Source: Flavobacterium aestivum (GTDB lineage: Bacteria; Bacteroidota; Bacteroidia; Flavobacteriales; Flavobacteriaceae). From it: 64,000 nucleotides of DNA. Position numbers and translations under genes: made by a program. Shown piece after piece: positions 8,318 to 18,409 of this stretch (position 1 is the first letter of the stretch; each line of letters starts with the position of its first letter). The DNA is taken from the NCBI RefSeq assembly GCF_026870175.2, contig NZ_CP113977.2, forward strand, positions 3,472,001-3,536,000, read 5' to 3'. The notes under the pieces were generated by a model. The model did not search any database, was not told where the DNA came from, and saw nothing but the letters and a program-made list of their open reading frames with translations.

Positions 8318-9484
8318 ATGTTAGAAAATCAAGCTTCAGAAGAAAAAAATAATGTCGATACATTACAAGCCGATAAAAAGGCTAGAAATAAAAAAATAGC
8401 TCTAATCGTTGCAGGAGTATTAGTCCTTGGTATAATTATCGTACCTCGTATTTGGGATAAATTCCATAAAAAAGAGCTGGTATGCCTCAATAATCAAACT
8501 GAGATTTACGATAAATACAAAGATGCTGTTGTGCTTGTCAAACATACTTATGCTTTGCAAATTTCAATCAAAGGATCAGAACCTTTTCAAATTAATGTTG
8601 AAGATAGTTCATTTGAAGACAAAACAATTTCCGGAACTGGTTTCTTTGTATCAAACGATGGAAAAATTGTTACCAATCACCATGTTGCTGAACCTTGGAA
8701 ATATTCTGAACAAAAAACAGAAAATTTTGATGAATTAAAAGGACATATTGCTGCTATTCTTCCAGATTCTATTGAGAAAAAAGACTATAAAACCTATTTA
8801 GAATCTCATTGGAATGATTATTATAATGATGGAGAAGGTTCGGAAGAAGAATATAGTGAAGAAAGTGAGTCAGCTGCGGCTGCAGCACCAGTTGCAAATG
8901 TTGATTCAACAAATGTAAATAGTGAAGTAAATGATTTGATTTCAGACAATCAATCAGAAGAAAAAGCTGTAACAAGCCAAGTAACTTATACAAATCTTGA
9001 AGATATCGAAATTGTTCCTCAAACAGTTGAAATTAGCGTAGCCCTTCATGGTTCTAAAGACGATTGGTTAAAATGTAAAGTTTTTAAAATAGCCGACGGA
9101 GACGAAGTAGATGTTGCTGTTTTACAACTTATGAGCGAAACTCTACCAGGTTCTGTAACGGATTATGTTGATTTAGACAATGCGATAAAAGATGACGCTA
9201 GTATAAAACCAGGAACTAATGCAATCTTAATTGGTTACCCAATGGGATTACAGCTAGCCAACACACGCAGAGGTATAAAAGTACAAGTTTACGAAGGCCA
9301 AATTAATAAAGAATCAGACGGTGTTAGTCTACAATACAATGTAACATCAACACATGGTGCCAGTGGATCACCCGTTTTTAACCAATGTGGTCAGCTTATC
9401 GCTATCAATTATGCTGGTTATGACGAAGCCCAGGGGTATAATTTTGGAATTGTTGCCAAACATGCTATGGCTTTAGTGAATTAG
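8318..9484 (+). CDS. Membrane-anchored trypsin-like serine protease
   Basis: A 388-residue protein with a short cytosolic N-terminus, one membrane helix (about residues 29-46, KIALIVAGVLVLGIIIV) and a chymotrypsin-fold domain facing the periplasm. The triad is visible: His in GKIVTNHHVAEPW, Asp in DEVDVAVLQL, Ser in HGASGSPVF. An acidic, Ala-rich low-complexity insert (EGSEEEYSEESESAAAAAPV) separates the His and Asp regions. There is no PDZ domain, so it is a Do/HtrA-related protease without the usual regulatory module. The ClC gene begins 59 bp downstream, and the two may share a transcript. Confidence 0.82.
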   Translation: MLENQASEEKNNVDTLQADKKARNKKIALIVAGVLVLGIIIVPRIWDKFHKKELVCLNNQTEIYDKYKDAVVLVKHTYALQISIKGSEPFQINVEDSSFEDKTISGTGFFVSNDGKIVTNHHVAEPWKYSEQKTENFDELKGHIAAILPDSIEKKDYKTYLESHWNDYYNDGEGSEEEYSEESESAAAAAPVANVDSTNVNSEVNDLISDNQSEEKAVTSQVTYTNLEDIEIVPQTVEISVALHGSKDDWLKCKVFKIADGDEVDVAVLQLMSETLPGSVTDYVDLDNAIKDDASIKPGTNAILIGYPMGLQLANTRRGIKVQVYEGQINKESDGVSLQYNVTSTHGASGSPVFNQCGQLIAINYAGYDEAQGYNFGIVAKHAMALVN

Positions 9485-9542
9485 TTTGTTACCATTTGCA
9501 CTAAAAAGCTTATTTTTGTGATAAACCATCTTCAAAAATATA

Positions 9543-11336
9543 ATGCTTAAAAAGATAATTTCAAAAGTAGAGAATATAATTGCCTTATCGCAATCCGTTT
9601 TAAGTCCAAAGCAATTTATCTTTTTATCAAGTGTTTTGGTTGGTATTTCATCAGCATTTGCCGTAATTGTTTTAAAAACATTTGCTCACTGGGTTTTTAC
9701 ATTTGCTACTTATGTAACCATACATGCAACCTTTTTTAAATTAGGCCTCCTAAAAGTAATGTTACCGGTAATTGGTATTGTACTTACAGTATTTGTAGTA
9801 AAACGATTTTTAGGAGGCACAATTGAAAAAGGAACTTCACAGATTTTATATGCCGTAGCCAAAAAAGCAAGTATTATTCCAGAAAAACAAATGTATGCCC
9901 AAATTGTAACCAGTTCGCTTACCGTCGGACTTGGGGGTTCTGCAGGACTTGAAAGTCCAATTGTGATTACAGGAGCTGCATTCGGCTCTAATTATGCCCA
10001 AAAATACAGTTTAAATTACAAGGACAGAACAATGCTTATTGGCTGTGGAGTTGCAGCGGGAATAGCCGCCGCATTTAATGCTCCAATTGCAGGAGTTTTG
10101 TTTGCTGTAGAAGTATTACTTGTAGACGTAAGCATTTCCGCATTTACACCAATTATGATTGCTGCTGCAACCGGAGCATTAGTATCTGCAATGGTTTTGG
10201 ATGAAACAATCTTATTGAATTTTACAGGAAAACAAACTTTTAATTATCATAATATCCCTTACTACATTCTTTTAGGGATTATTACTGGATTTGTAGCTAT
10301 TTTTTATGCCCGAAATTTTCAAAATACAGAGCATTTTTTTAGTCGACTCAAAATTTCACCCTATAAAAAAGCATTCTTTGGGGCATCAATTTTAGCTCTT
10401 TTAATTTTTATTTTCCCAACACTTTTTGGAGAAGGATATGAAAGTATAAGAACTTTATCCGATAGTGACCCCGGTGAATTATTAGAAAACACACTTTTTA
10501 GTGAATTTAGAAATAACAGTTGGGCTTTATTAGCATTTGTAGGTTGTGCTTTAATGCTTAAAGCTTATGCTACAGGAATTACCCTAGGAAGTGGTGGTAA
10601 TGGAGGTAGCTTTGCTCCTTCTCTATTTTTAGGTTCTTATGTCGGCTTTTTCTTCTCAAAACTATTGAATTTAACAGGCTTAACCAATTTACCTATTAGT
10701 AATTTTACAATGGTTGGCATGGCTGGTATTTTAAGTGGATTGTTTCATGCTCCATTGACAGCAATCTTCTTAATCGCAGAGATTACTGGAGGTTACGGGT
10801 TAATGATACCACTTATGATTGTTGCCTCTATTAGTTTTGCCATTTCTAAAGCTTTTGAAAAACACTCATTGGACGTTAAGGGATTAGCAAAAAAAGGACA
10901 TGTTTTTACCAGTAATAAAGATTCTAACGTACTTTCAACTTTAGATACAAATTCTATTATCCAAACCGATTATCTAACTGTTTTTCCAGATGAAAATTTA
11001 GAACGATTAGTAGATCTAATTTCCCATTCTAATCAAGTTATTTTTGCTGTGATAAACGAAGAAAATAAACTCTTGGGAATAGTACATTTTAATGATATCA
11101 GAGAAATTATTTTTAATCAGTATCGAGTAAAATACACTTTGATAAAGGAAATAATGAAAACACCAATTGACGTTATATATCCTGCTGATAGCATGGAAAC
11201 GGTAATGGATAAATTTGAAGCCACAAAAGTAGCTTTTTTACCAGTACTTAAAAACGGCATCTACTATGGTTTTATCTCAAAATCTGTAGCCTTAGAAACT
11301 TACAGAACCAAACTAAAATCAATGATAATAGAATAA
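9543..11336 (+). CDS. ClC-family chloride channel/transporter with CBS domains
   Basis: A 597-residue integral membrane protein: a ClC core with 10 or more helices followed by a cytosolic CBS pair (about residues 470-590). Signature loops are GGSAGLESPIV (gating Glu at about 137), AAAFNAPIAGVLFAVEVLL and SGGNGGSFAPSLF. At the position of the internal proton-transfer glutamate of E. coli ClcA (second Glu of IIEE) this protein has Val (FAVEV), as in ClC channels; family knowledge therefore favours passive Cl- flow or altered coupling, but this is inference. It follows the protease by 59 bp and precedes uvrA by 87 bp. Confidence 0.88.
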   Translation: MLKKIISKVENIIALSQSVLSPKQFIFLSSVLVGISSAFAVIVLKTFAHWVFTFATYVTIHATFFKLGLLKVMLPVIGIVLTVFVVKRFLGGTIEKGTSQILYAVAKKASIIPEKQMYAQIVTSSLTVGLGGSAGLESPIVITGAAFGSNYAQKYSLNYKDRTMLIGCGVAAGIAAAFNAPIAGVLFAVEVLLVDVSISAFTPIMIAAATGALVSAMVLDETILLNFTGKQTFNYHNIPYYILLGIITGFVAIFYARNFQNTEHFFSRLKISPYKKAFFGASILALLIFIFPTLFGEGYESIRTLSDSDPGELLENTLFSEFRNNSWALLAFVGCALMLKAYATGITLGSGGNGGSFAPSLFLGSYVGFFFSKLLNLTGLTNLPISNFTMVGMAGILSGLFHAPLTAIFLIAEITGGYGLMIPLMIVASISFAISKAFEKHSLDVKGLAKKGHVFTSNKDSNVLSTLDTNSIIQTDYLTVFPDENLERLVDLISHSNQVIFAVINEENKLLGIVHFNDIREIIFNQYRVKYTLIKEIMKTPIDVIYPADSMETVMDKFEATKVAFLPVLKNGIYYGFISKSVALETYRTKLKSMIIE

Positions 11337-11398
11337 AACTAATTTTACACTTACATTAATTTTGTTCTCCCTCACATCAAAAGAATAAATCAAAATGG

Positions 11399-11406
11399 TA
11401 ACTTTG
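11399..11406 (+). promoter_or_regulatory. -7 box of uvrA
   Basis: TAACTTTG matches TAnnTTTG, 18 bp before the chosen ATG at 11424. It argues against the TTG at 11412 as the start, since that would nearly coincide with the transcription start. Confidence 0.45.
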
Positions 11407-11423
11407 CTTTTTTGCAAAAAATT

Positions 11424-14255
11424 ATGCTAGATACAGAAAATACGATTGAAGTACAAGGTGCACGCGTTCACAATCTTAAAAATATAGATGTTTCCATTCC
11501 TAGAGAAAAACTAGTAGTCATTACTGGTCTTTCCGGATCAGGAAAATCGTCATTAGCCTTCGACACTATTTATGCCGAAGGACAACGCCGCTATGTAGAA
11601 ACTTTCTCGGCTTATGCAAGGCAGTTTTTGGGCGGATTAGAACGTCCCGATGTCGATAAAATTGATGGGCTTTCTCCCGTTATTGCTATCGAACAAAAAA
11701 CAACCAGTAAAAGTCCACGCTCTACCGTGGGAACCATTACAGAAATTTATGATTTCTTACGTTTGCTGTATGCCCGTGGTGCTGATGCCTATAGTTACAA
11801 CACAGGCGAGAAAATGGTTTCTTATTCGGATGAGCAAATCAAAGAATTAATTATTCAGGATTTTACCGGAAAACGAATCAATATTCTTGCACCGATTATT
11901 CGAGCCAGAAAAGGGCATTACGCAGAGCTTTTTCAGCAAATTACCAAGCAAGGATTCCTAAAAGTTCGTGTGAATGGTGATATTCAAGATTTAGTTTCAG
12001 GTATGAAATTAGATCGTTACAAAACCCATGACATTGAGATTGTTGTTGACAGAATGGTTATTGAAGATACACCAGATAACGAAAAACGTTTATCCGAAAG
12101 TATTAACACCGCCATGCATCACGGCGAAAATGTACTGATGGTTCTAGATCAGGATACGAATGAAGTACGCTACTTCAGTCGTAATTTAATGTGTCCTTCT
12201 ACAGGAATATCATATCAAAATCCGGAACCAAATTTATTTTCTTTCAACTCACCAAAAGGAGCTTGTGATCATTGCAACGGCTTAGGAACTGTTAACCAAA
12301 TAAATGTTGAAAAAATCATCCCAAACCCTAAAATAACAATTAAAGCAGGTGGTTTTGCACCTTTGGGCGAATACAAATCATCTTGGATTTTCAAACAATT
12401 GGAAATTATAGGTGAAAAATATGGTTTTAAATTGACTGATCCTGTTGAAAACATTCCAGAGGAAGCAATGGAAATGATTTTGAACGGTGGAAAAGAAAAA
12501 TTCACCATTAATTCCAAAGATCTTGGAGTTGCCAGAGAATATAAGATTGATTTTGAAGGAATCGCCCATTTTATAAAAAACCAACACGACGAGAGTGGTT
12601 CATCATCAATAAAACGTTGGGCTGCCGCTTTTATGGACGAAGTAAAATGTTCTGTTTGCGAAGGCTCCCGTTTGAAAAAAGAAGCTAATTATTTTAAAAT
12701 CAACGAAAAAAGCATATCTGAGTTATGTGATATGGATATTTCGGATTTGACAGCTTGGTTTTTGGACTTAGATCATCATTTATCAGACAAACAAAAACGA
12801 ATTGCAACCGAAGTAATTAAGGAAATCAAAGATAGATTGGATTTCTTGATGAATGTAGGTTTAGATTATTTAGCTTTAAGCCGAAGCTCAAAATCCCTTT
12901 CAGGTGGTGAGGCACAACGTATTCGACTAGCAACCCAAATTGGGTCACAACTGGTTGGTGTTTTGTATATTCTGGATGAACCAAGCATTGGTTTGCACCA
13001 AAGAGACAATGACAAGCTGATTCATTCCCTTGAGCAATTACGAGACATAGGTAACTCTGTAATCGTAGTTGAGCATGACAAAGACATGATTGAACGAGCC
13101 GATTATGTAATCGATATTGGACCTAAAGCCGGTAAATACGGTGGTGAAATAATCAGTATTGGAACTCCTGGAGAAACTTTGGCATCGAATACCATTACAG
13201 CTCAGTATCTGAATGGAAAAATGAAATTGGAAATTCCCAAAAAACGTCGTGAAGGAAACGGGAAATTCCTAAAATTAACCGGAGCTACTGGTAATAACCT
13301 GAAAAATGTTTCGATTGAATTGCCTTTGGGAAAAATGATTTGCATCACAGGAGTTTCCGGAAGCGGGAAATCGACATTGATTAATGAAACCCTCTACCCT
13401 ATTTTGAATGCACACTATTTTAATGGTGTTAAAATTCCAAAACCGTATAAAAAGATTGAAGGTTTAGAGCATATAGACAAAGTAATTGATATTGACCAAA
13501 GCCCGATTGGACGAACACCGCGATCTAATCCTGCGACTTATACAGAGGTTTTTACCGAAATCCGAAACTTGTTTACAATGACTTCTGAAAGTATGATTCG
13601 AGGCTATAAAGCGGGACGTTTTAGTTTTAATGTCAAAGGTGGTCGTTGTGAAACCTGTGAAGGTTCCGGAGTACGTACGATAGAAATGAACTTCTTACCC
13701 GATGTGTATGTAGAATGTGAGACTTGCCAAGGAAAACGTTTTAACAGAGAAACATTAGAGATTAGGTATAAAGGAAAATCTATTTCGGATGTATTGGATA
13801 TGACAGTAGACGAAGCGGTTCCTTTCTTTGAAAACATACCAAAAATCTATAGAAAAGTAAAAACAATTCAGGATGTTGGCTTGGGCTACATCACTCTTGG
13901 TCAACAAAGCACAACGCTTTCTGGAGGTGAGGCACAACGTATCAAACTAGCTGGTGAACTCTCTAAAAAAGATACCGGAAATACGTTCTATATTCTTGAC
14001 GAACCTACAACAGGTTTGCATTTTGAAGACATCAGGGTATTGATGGATGTAATCAATAAATTGGTAGACAAAGGAAATACCATTTTGATTATTGAACACA
14101 ATATGGATGTAATCAAACTGGCCGATTATATTATAGATATTGGCCCAGAAGGTGGAAAAGGTGGCGGACAACTTGTAGCAAAAGGTACACCGGAAGAAAT
14201 TGCTAAAAATAAAAAAAGCCATACGGCACAGTTTTTGAAAAAAGAATTACTTTAG
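11424..14255 (+). CDS. uvrA: Excinuclease ABC subunit A
   Basis: A 943-residue UvrA, the damage-sensing ATPase of nucleotide excision repair. Two ABC modules are complete: Walker [15 protein letters not shown] and [14 protein letters not shown], signature LSGGEAQRI in each half, and Walker [11 protein letters not shown] and [10 protein letters not shown]. Zinc-binding pairs CDHC/CSVC in the first half and CETC/CETC in the second are present. Length matches the family (about 940). I start it at the ATG at 11424 ([12 protein letters not shown]); the TTG at 11412 is 12 bp upstream. No uvrB or uvrC is nearby, which is usual. Confidence 0.96.
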   Translation: MLDTENTIEVQGARVHNLKNIDVSIPREKLVVITGLSGSGKSSLAFDTIYAEGQRRYVETFSAYARQFLGGLERPDVDKIDGLSPVIAIEQKTTSKSPRSTVGTITEIYDFLRLLYARGADAYSYNTGEKMVSYSDEQIKELIIQDFTGKRINILAPIIRARKGHYAELFQQITKQGFLKVRVNGDIQDLVSGMKLDRYKTHDIEIVVDRMVIEDTPDNEKRLSESINTAMHHGENVLMVLDQDTNEVRYFSRNLMCPSTGISYQNPEPNLFSFNSPKGACDHCNGLGTVNQINVEKIIPNPKITIKAGGFAPLGEYKSSWIFKQLEIIGEKYGFKLTDPVENIPEEAMEMILNGGKEKFTINSKDLGVAREYKIDFEGIAHFIKNQHDESGSSSIKRWAAAFMDEVKCSVCEGSRLKKEANYFKINEKSISELCDMDISDLTAWFLDLDHHLSDKQKRIATEVIKEIKDRLDFLMNVGLDYLALSRSSKSLSGGEAQRIRLATQIGSQLVGVLYILDEPSIGLHQRDNDKLIHSLEQLRDIGNSVIVVEHDKDMIERADYVIDIGPKAGKYGGEIISIGTPGETLASNTITAQYLNGKMKLEIPKKRREGNGKFLKLTGATGNNLKNVSIELPLGKMICITGVSGSGKSTLINETLYPILNAHYFNGVKIPKPYKKIEGLEHIDKVIDIDQSPIGRTPRSNPATYTEVFTEIRNLFTMTSESMIRGYKAGRFSFNVKGGRCETCEGSGVRTIEMNFLPDVYVECETCQGKRFNRETLEIRYKGKSISDVLDMTVDEAVPFFENIPKIYRKVKTIQDVGLGYITLGQQSTTLSGGEAQRIKLAGELSKKDTGNTFYILDEPTTGLHFEDIRVLMDVINKLVDKGNTILIIEHNMDVIKLADYIIDIGPEGGKGGGQLVAKGTPEEIAKNKKSHTAQFLKKELL

Positions 14256-14275
14256 TAAAAGTTGAATTGAAAACG

Positions 14276-14367
14276 GATGCCCTAACCCCGATAGCAGTGG
14301 AAATCCTTTTTATTTTTCCTTTAAAAATGAAAAGATTAAAACGAATAGCGGGATAAAGCTCCTAAAA
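14276..14367 (+). other. Recurrent Flavobacterium intergenic element (putative structured RNA)
   Basis: The uvrA/LOG spacer contains the phrases CCCTAACCCCGATAGCAGTG, GGAAATCCTTTTT, ACGAATAGCGGGAT and AAGCTCCTAAAAA in this order. I recall near-identical text repeated in intergenic regions of other Flavobacterium genomes; this is memory, not a search. The CCCGATAGC and GAATAGCGGG ends could pair around an AT-rich centre. Function unknown. Confidence 0.45.
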
Positions 14368-14378
14368 ATAAAATAAAT

Positions 14379-15107
14379 ATGAGATTAGAAGATTTTGACA
14401 ATGACGAGGATAAAGTTATCCAAGACAAACTGAAACAAAAAACTTGGAATGATATTAAAACCAACGACAGTTGGGCTATTTTCAAAATCATGTCCGAATT
14501 TGTAAATGGATATGATACAATGAGTCGTATTGGTCCTTGTGTGACTATTTTTGGTTCAGCAAGGATAAAACCAGAAGATAAGTACTATCTGCTTGCTGAG
14601 AAAATTGCTTATAAAATAAGTAAAGCCGGCTACGGAGTGATTACTGGTGGTGGTCCCGGAATTATGGAAGCAGGAAACAAAGGTGCGCATTTAGGTGGTG
14701 GAACTTCTGTGGGATTAAATATAGAATTGCCTTTTGAGCAACATTTTAACCCATATATTGACAGAGACAAAAACTTAAATTTTGATTATTTCTTTGTTCG
14801 AAAAGTAATGTTTGTGAAATACTCACAAGGTTTCGTGGTTATGCCAGGTGGTTTTGGAACTATGGATGAATTATTTGAAGCTATAACCTTAATTCAAACC
14901 AAAAAAATTGGAAAATTCCCTATCATACTAGTAGGAACCACTTTTTGGTCTGGATTGATTGATTGGATAAAAGCAGTATTAGTAGAAAGAGAACATACGG
15001 TAAGTCCTGAAGATTTGAATTTATTCAAACTGGTTGATACCGAAGATGAAGTAGTTACAGTCTTGGATAATTTCTATAAAAAATACGATTTGAGTCCTAA
15101 TTTCTAA
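14379..15107 (+). CDS. LOG-family Rossmann-fold phosphoribohydrolase (TIGR00730)
   Basis: A 242-residue cytosolic protein of the LOG/lysine-decarboxylase-like family. It has the nucleotide-binding GGGPGIMEAGNKGA and the diagnostic PGGFGTMDELFEA, plus the arginine-containing VRKVMFVKYS before it. Characterised relatives hydrolyse nucleoside 5'-monophosphates, releasing free bases (cytokinin activation in plants). In bacteria the physiological substrate is unclear. The N-terminal 50 residues (charged, DNDEDKVIQDKLKQKTW) are an extension typical of the Bacteroidota members. It ends at a strong terminator. Confidence 0.87.
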   Translation: MRLEDFDNDEDKVIQDKLKQKTWNDIKTNDSWAIFKIMSEFVNGYDTMSRIGPCVTIFGSARIKPEDKYYLLAEKIAYKISKAGYGVITGGGPGIMEAGNKGAHLGGGTSVGLNIELPFEQHFNPYIDRDKNLNFDYFFVRKVMFVKYSQGFVVMPGGFGTMDELFEAITLIQTKKIGKFPIILVGTTFWSGLIDWIKAVLVEREHTVSPEDLNLFKLVDTEDEVVTVLDNFYKKYDLSPNF

Positions 15108-15140
15108 GACCCATCAAAAACAATTCTGACAATGTTATTT

Positions 15141-15202
15141 TGCCACGAATTGCATAAACTTCATACTAATTAATTCATATGAAATTTGTGCAATTCGTGG
15201 CA
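15141..15202 (+). terminator. Strong terminator of the LOG gene
   Basis: TGCCACGAATTGCA (15141-15154) pairs perfectly with 15189-15202 and is followed by TTTTTT. The 34-nt loop itself contains a TTCAT/ATGAA pair. Confidence 0.8.
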
Positions 15203-15393
15203 TTTTTTAATTGATTAATCCTACTCTAAAATTATTGCAGTAAAATTGTTTTTAGAACACTTAAGTGCTTTTAAAACAATGCTTTTAATTCATCGTGTTT
15301 TGATGTATTTTGGCTAATAAAAACAGAACTTTTCTTAATTATTTGTAAATTGTATTAGTTTTATACTTTTAAGTAATCTTATACATCCCCAGA

Positions 15394-18219
15394 TTGAAAA
15401 CTTACGGTAAAATCATCCTATTTCTTATTGTTTTGTTCATTTCACAAAAGCAATACGCACAGCATCACTCCAAAATGTCTGTTGATGTAAATATGGATAC
15501 CAAAACCTTATTTATTAATCAGGAAATCACTTATTACAATAAAAGTAACGATACTCTGTCATCTATCGTTCTAAATGATTGGAATAATGCTTTCTCTGAT
15601 AAAGAAAGTCCGCTGGGTAAACGTTTTTCTGATGAGTTTTACAATCACTTTCACTTGGCGACAGTAGAAGAACGAGGAGGAACAATCAATTTGATAATTG
15701 AAGATGAAAACAAAAATGTTATTCTTTGGGAAAGAACAAAAAAACATCCTGATTATATTGAACTTCCATTAAATAAAAAATTGGAACCCAATCAAAAAAC
15801 AACTTTACATCTATCCTACGCTTCAAAAATTCCCAGTGATAAATTCACCAAATTCGGTTATTCAGAAGACAGGATTTTGAACCTAAAAAACTGGTTCTTA
15901 ACTCCTGCTCGCTATGAGGATCATCAATTTATTAAATACAGCAATGAGAACCTAGATGATATTGCCAATGCCGTTTCTGATTTTGTTATTAGTCTTAAAA
16001 TTCCAAAAAACAGAACCATAACTACTGACTTGGATATCAATAACTCAACTCAAACTGAAACTCAGGCAACTTATACCCTAATAGGCAAAAAGATTCCCGA
16101 TTTTAGTCTCATTATTGAAAAAAAATCCAGTTACGAAAGTTTTAAAGTTGGTGATCTGGAAATCATTACTAATCTCAGGGCTAGCTCTAAGGTAGAAGAC
16201 AACCACAAAGCACTCCTTATTAATAGAATTGCAACCTTAGCAAAAGAACAAATAGGCACATATCCTTTTCAAAAAATAATAATTTCACAGGCTGATTATG
16301 ACCGTAATCCGTTTTATGGGCTGAATCAATTGCCGAAATTCATGAGACCGTTTCATGATGACTTTCTGTTTGAAATTAAATTCCTTAAAACCTATCTGAA
16401 TATTTTTCTAAGAAACAGTTTGCAATTAAATCCTAGAAAAGATAACTGGATTTATGATGGAATACAGGTTTTTACCATGATTGATTACATTGATAAATAC
16501 CATCCAAGAAGCAAAATGATGGGATCTGCCTCTAAATTTTTCTTATTGAGAGGATTTAAAATGGCTCAAACTGATTTTAATGAGCAATACAGCTATTATT
16601 ATATGCTTATGGCTCGAAAAAATCTTGACCAACCACTTAACTCGCCCAAAAACTCATTAATAAAATACAATGTTCAAATTGCCAATAAATACAAAGCTGG
16701 ATTGAGCTTACAATATTTAGATCATTATCTTGGCCATGACTTGGTAGATAATGGAATTCGACAATTTTACACTTTAAATAAAGAAAGACTAACTACTGAA
16801 GCTGATTTTGAAAACATCCTGAAATCCAATACACCCAAAGACATTGATTGGTTTTTTAAATACATTATAAACAGCAGAGAAAATATTGATTATAAATTTA
16901 AAGACGTTTCAAGAACAAAAGACAGTATTACTTTCTTCGTAAAAAACAAAGGAGTTCCATTAGTTCCTATGCCAGTATTTGGAATCAGAAAAAACCAAAT
17001 TATATTTAAAAGATGGCTAGAAACTAATGAAATAGACACTACCCTTATATTTGACAGAAAAAATATCGATAAATTAGTGCTCAACTACAATAATGAAGTG
17101 CCAGAATTTAATTTGAGAAATAACTGGAAATCATTAAAAACATTTTCGCTTAATCGTCCTTTAAAGCCAACTTTTTTTCAGGATTTAGAAGATCCACATT
17201 ATTCACAATTTTTTTACAACCCCACCTTTTATTACAATCTTTATGACGGGCTTTCGCCTGGAATTAGTTTTTACAATTATAGCTTCTTCGACAAACCCTT
17301 TATGTATGTTTTGAATCCTATGTACTCCATAAACACAAAATCTATCGTGGGTAATTATTCATTTATCATCAATAAATATTATAGAACAGGAACAGTATAT
17401 AATGTACGGTATTTATTAAGTGGCTCCTATTTTCATTATGCTCCAGATGCCGCTTATTTCAAATTAAATCCCAGCTTATCCTTATTTATAAGAGAACCCA
17501 ATTATAGAGATAACAGAAAACAAAGCATATTTGTTAAATACAACATCATAAATAAGGAACCATCAGCCATTGTGGTTGACAGTACAGACAATTATTCTAT
17601 TTTGAATCTTAAATATTACAACATCAAAACCGAGGTAACGAGTCATACTAAATTCTTTACTGATGTTCAATTTTCAGGCTATTTTGGAAAAATATCTGCC
17701 GAAATGGAATACCGAAAACTTTTTAACAACAAGCGTTTTTTTAATTCCAGGCTATACGGAGGAACATTTTTATATAATTCGAACAATACCCAAAACTATA
17801 ATTTTGGGGTATCCAGACCCAACGATTATCTTTTTGATTATGATGTTTATGCCCGCTCTGAGACCACAGGTATTTTAAGCCAACAATATTTCCTTGCCCA
17901 AGGTGGATTCAAATCTTTTGTAACCCCTTCAGAATCTAATAAATGGTTAATAACAAGCAATATGAGTTATACAATTTGGAATTGGATTGATGCTTATGCT
18001 GATTTTGGATTTGTAAAAAATAAAGGTCAAAATAATACATTTATATATGATGGTGGTATCCGATTAAATTTGGTTCAAGATTACTTTGAATTGTTTTTTC
18101 CGGTATATTCATCAAATGGTTTTGAAATAGCGCAAAAAAATTATGGTGATAAAATAAGATTTATCTTCGTTTTTAATCCTAAATCATTAATTAATCTTTT
18201 TACCCGAAAATGGTTTTAA
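15394..18219 (+). CDS. M1 aminopeptidase-like protein without zinc motif, barrel-like C-terminus
   Basis: A 941-residue exported protein. The start is TTG: the encoded KTYGKIILFLIVLFISQKQYAQ is a clear signal peptide, and the first ATG (Met28) would remove it. Residues about 28-480 follow the M1 (gluzincin) layout: an N-terminal beta domain and a helical domain with WIYDGIQVFTMIDYI in the place of the second Glu motif. The HEXXH zinc site is absent (LNQLPKFMRPFHDDF appears there), so peptidase activity is unlikely. The last ~350 residues are rich in aromatic beta-strand patterns (YYNLYDGLSPGISFYNYSFF) and end in Phe, as outer-membrane beta-barrels do. Barrel assignment is inference. Confidence 0.7.
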   Translation: MKTYGKIILFLIVLFISQKQYAQHHSKMSVDVNMDTKTLFINQEITYYNKSNDTLSSIVLNDWNNAFSDKESPLGKRFSDEFYNHFHLATVEERGGTINLIIEDENKNVILWERTKKHPDYIELPLNKKLEPNQKTTLHLSYASKIPSDKFTKFGYSEDRILNLKNWFLTPARYEDHQFIKYSNENLDDIANAVSDFVISLKIPKNRTITTDLDINNSTQTETQATYTLIGKKIPDFSLIIEKKSSYESFKVGDLEIITNLRASSKVEDNHKALLINRIATLAKEQIGTYPFQKIIISQADYDRNPFYGLNQLPKFMRPFHDDFLFEIKFLKTYLNIFLRNSLQLNPRKDNWIYDGIQVFTMIDYIDKYHPRSKMMGSASKFFLLRGFKMAQTDFNEQYSYYYMLMARKNLDQPLNSPKNSLIKYNVQIANKYKAGLSLQYLDHYLGHDLVDNGIRQFYTLNKERLTTEADFENILKSNTPKDIDWFFKYIINSRENIDYKFKDVSRTKDSITFFVKNKGVPLVPMPVFGIRKNQIIFKRWLETNEIDTTLIFDRKNIDKLVLNYNNEVPEFNLRNNWKSLKTFSLNRPLKPTFFQDLEDPHYSQFFYNPTFYYNLYDGLSPGISFYNYSFFDKPFMYVLNPMYSINTKSIVGNYSFIINKYYRTGTVYNVRYLLSGSYFHYAPDAAYFKLNPSLSLFIREPNYRDNRKQSIFVKYNIINKEPSAIVVDSTDNYSILNLKYYNIKTEVTSHTKFFTDVQFSGYFGKISAEMEYRKLFNNKRFFNSRLYGGTFLYNSNNTQNYNFGVSRPNDYLFDYDVYARSETTGILSQQYFLAQGGFKSFVTPSESNKWLITSNMSYTIWNWIDAYADFGFVKNKGQNNTFIYDGGIRLNLVQDYFELFFPVYSSNGFEIAQKNYGDKIRFIFVFNPKSLINLFTRKWF

Positions 18220-18372
18220 TTCAAAACAAAAACTTTAAAATATTAAATAATTATTCGATAAATTAAAATAAAATTACATAATTCATAAAAATAAATATGT
18301 TTTACTAAAAATTATTTGTTAAAAATTTAGAAAAATACAAAAGTGTATAACGATATATAGATAGTTTTTGAT

Positions 18373-18380
18373 TAGATTTG
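18373..18380 (+). promoter_or_regulatory. -7 box of the E1 dehydrogenase gene
   Basis: TAGATTTG matches TAnnTTTG, 29 bp before the ATG at 18410. Confidence 0.45.
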
Positions 18381-18409
18381 CAGCACAAAAAAAGCTATAC
18401 TTTTAAATT

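Noticed and set aside
11412..11423. TTG as uvrA start
   Set aside because: It lies within the expected transcription start region of the TAACTTTG box; ATG 11424 fits better.
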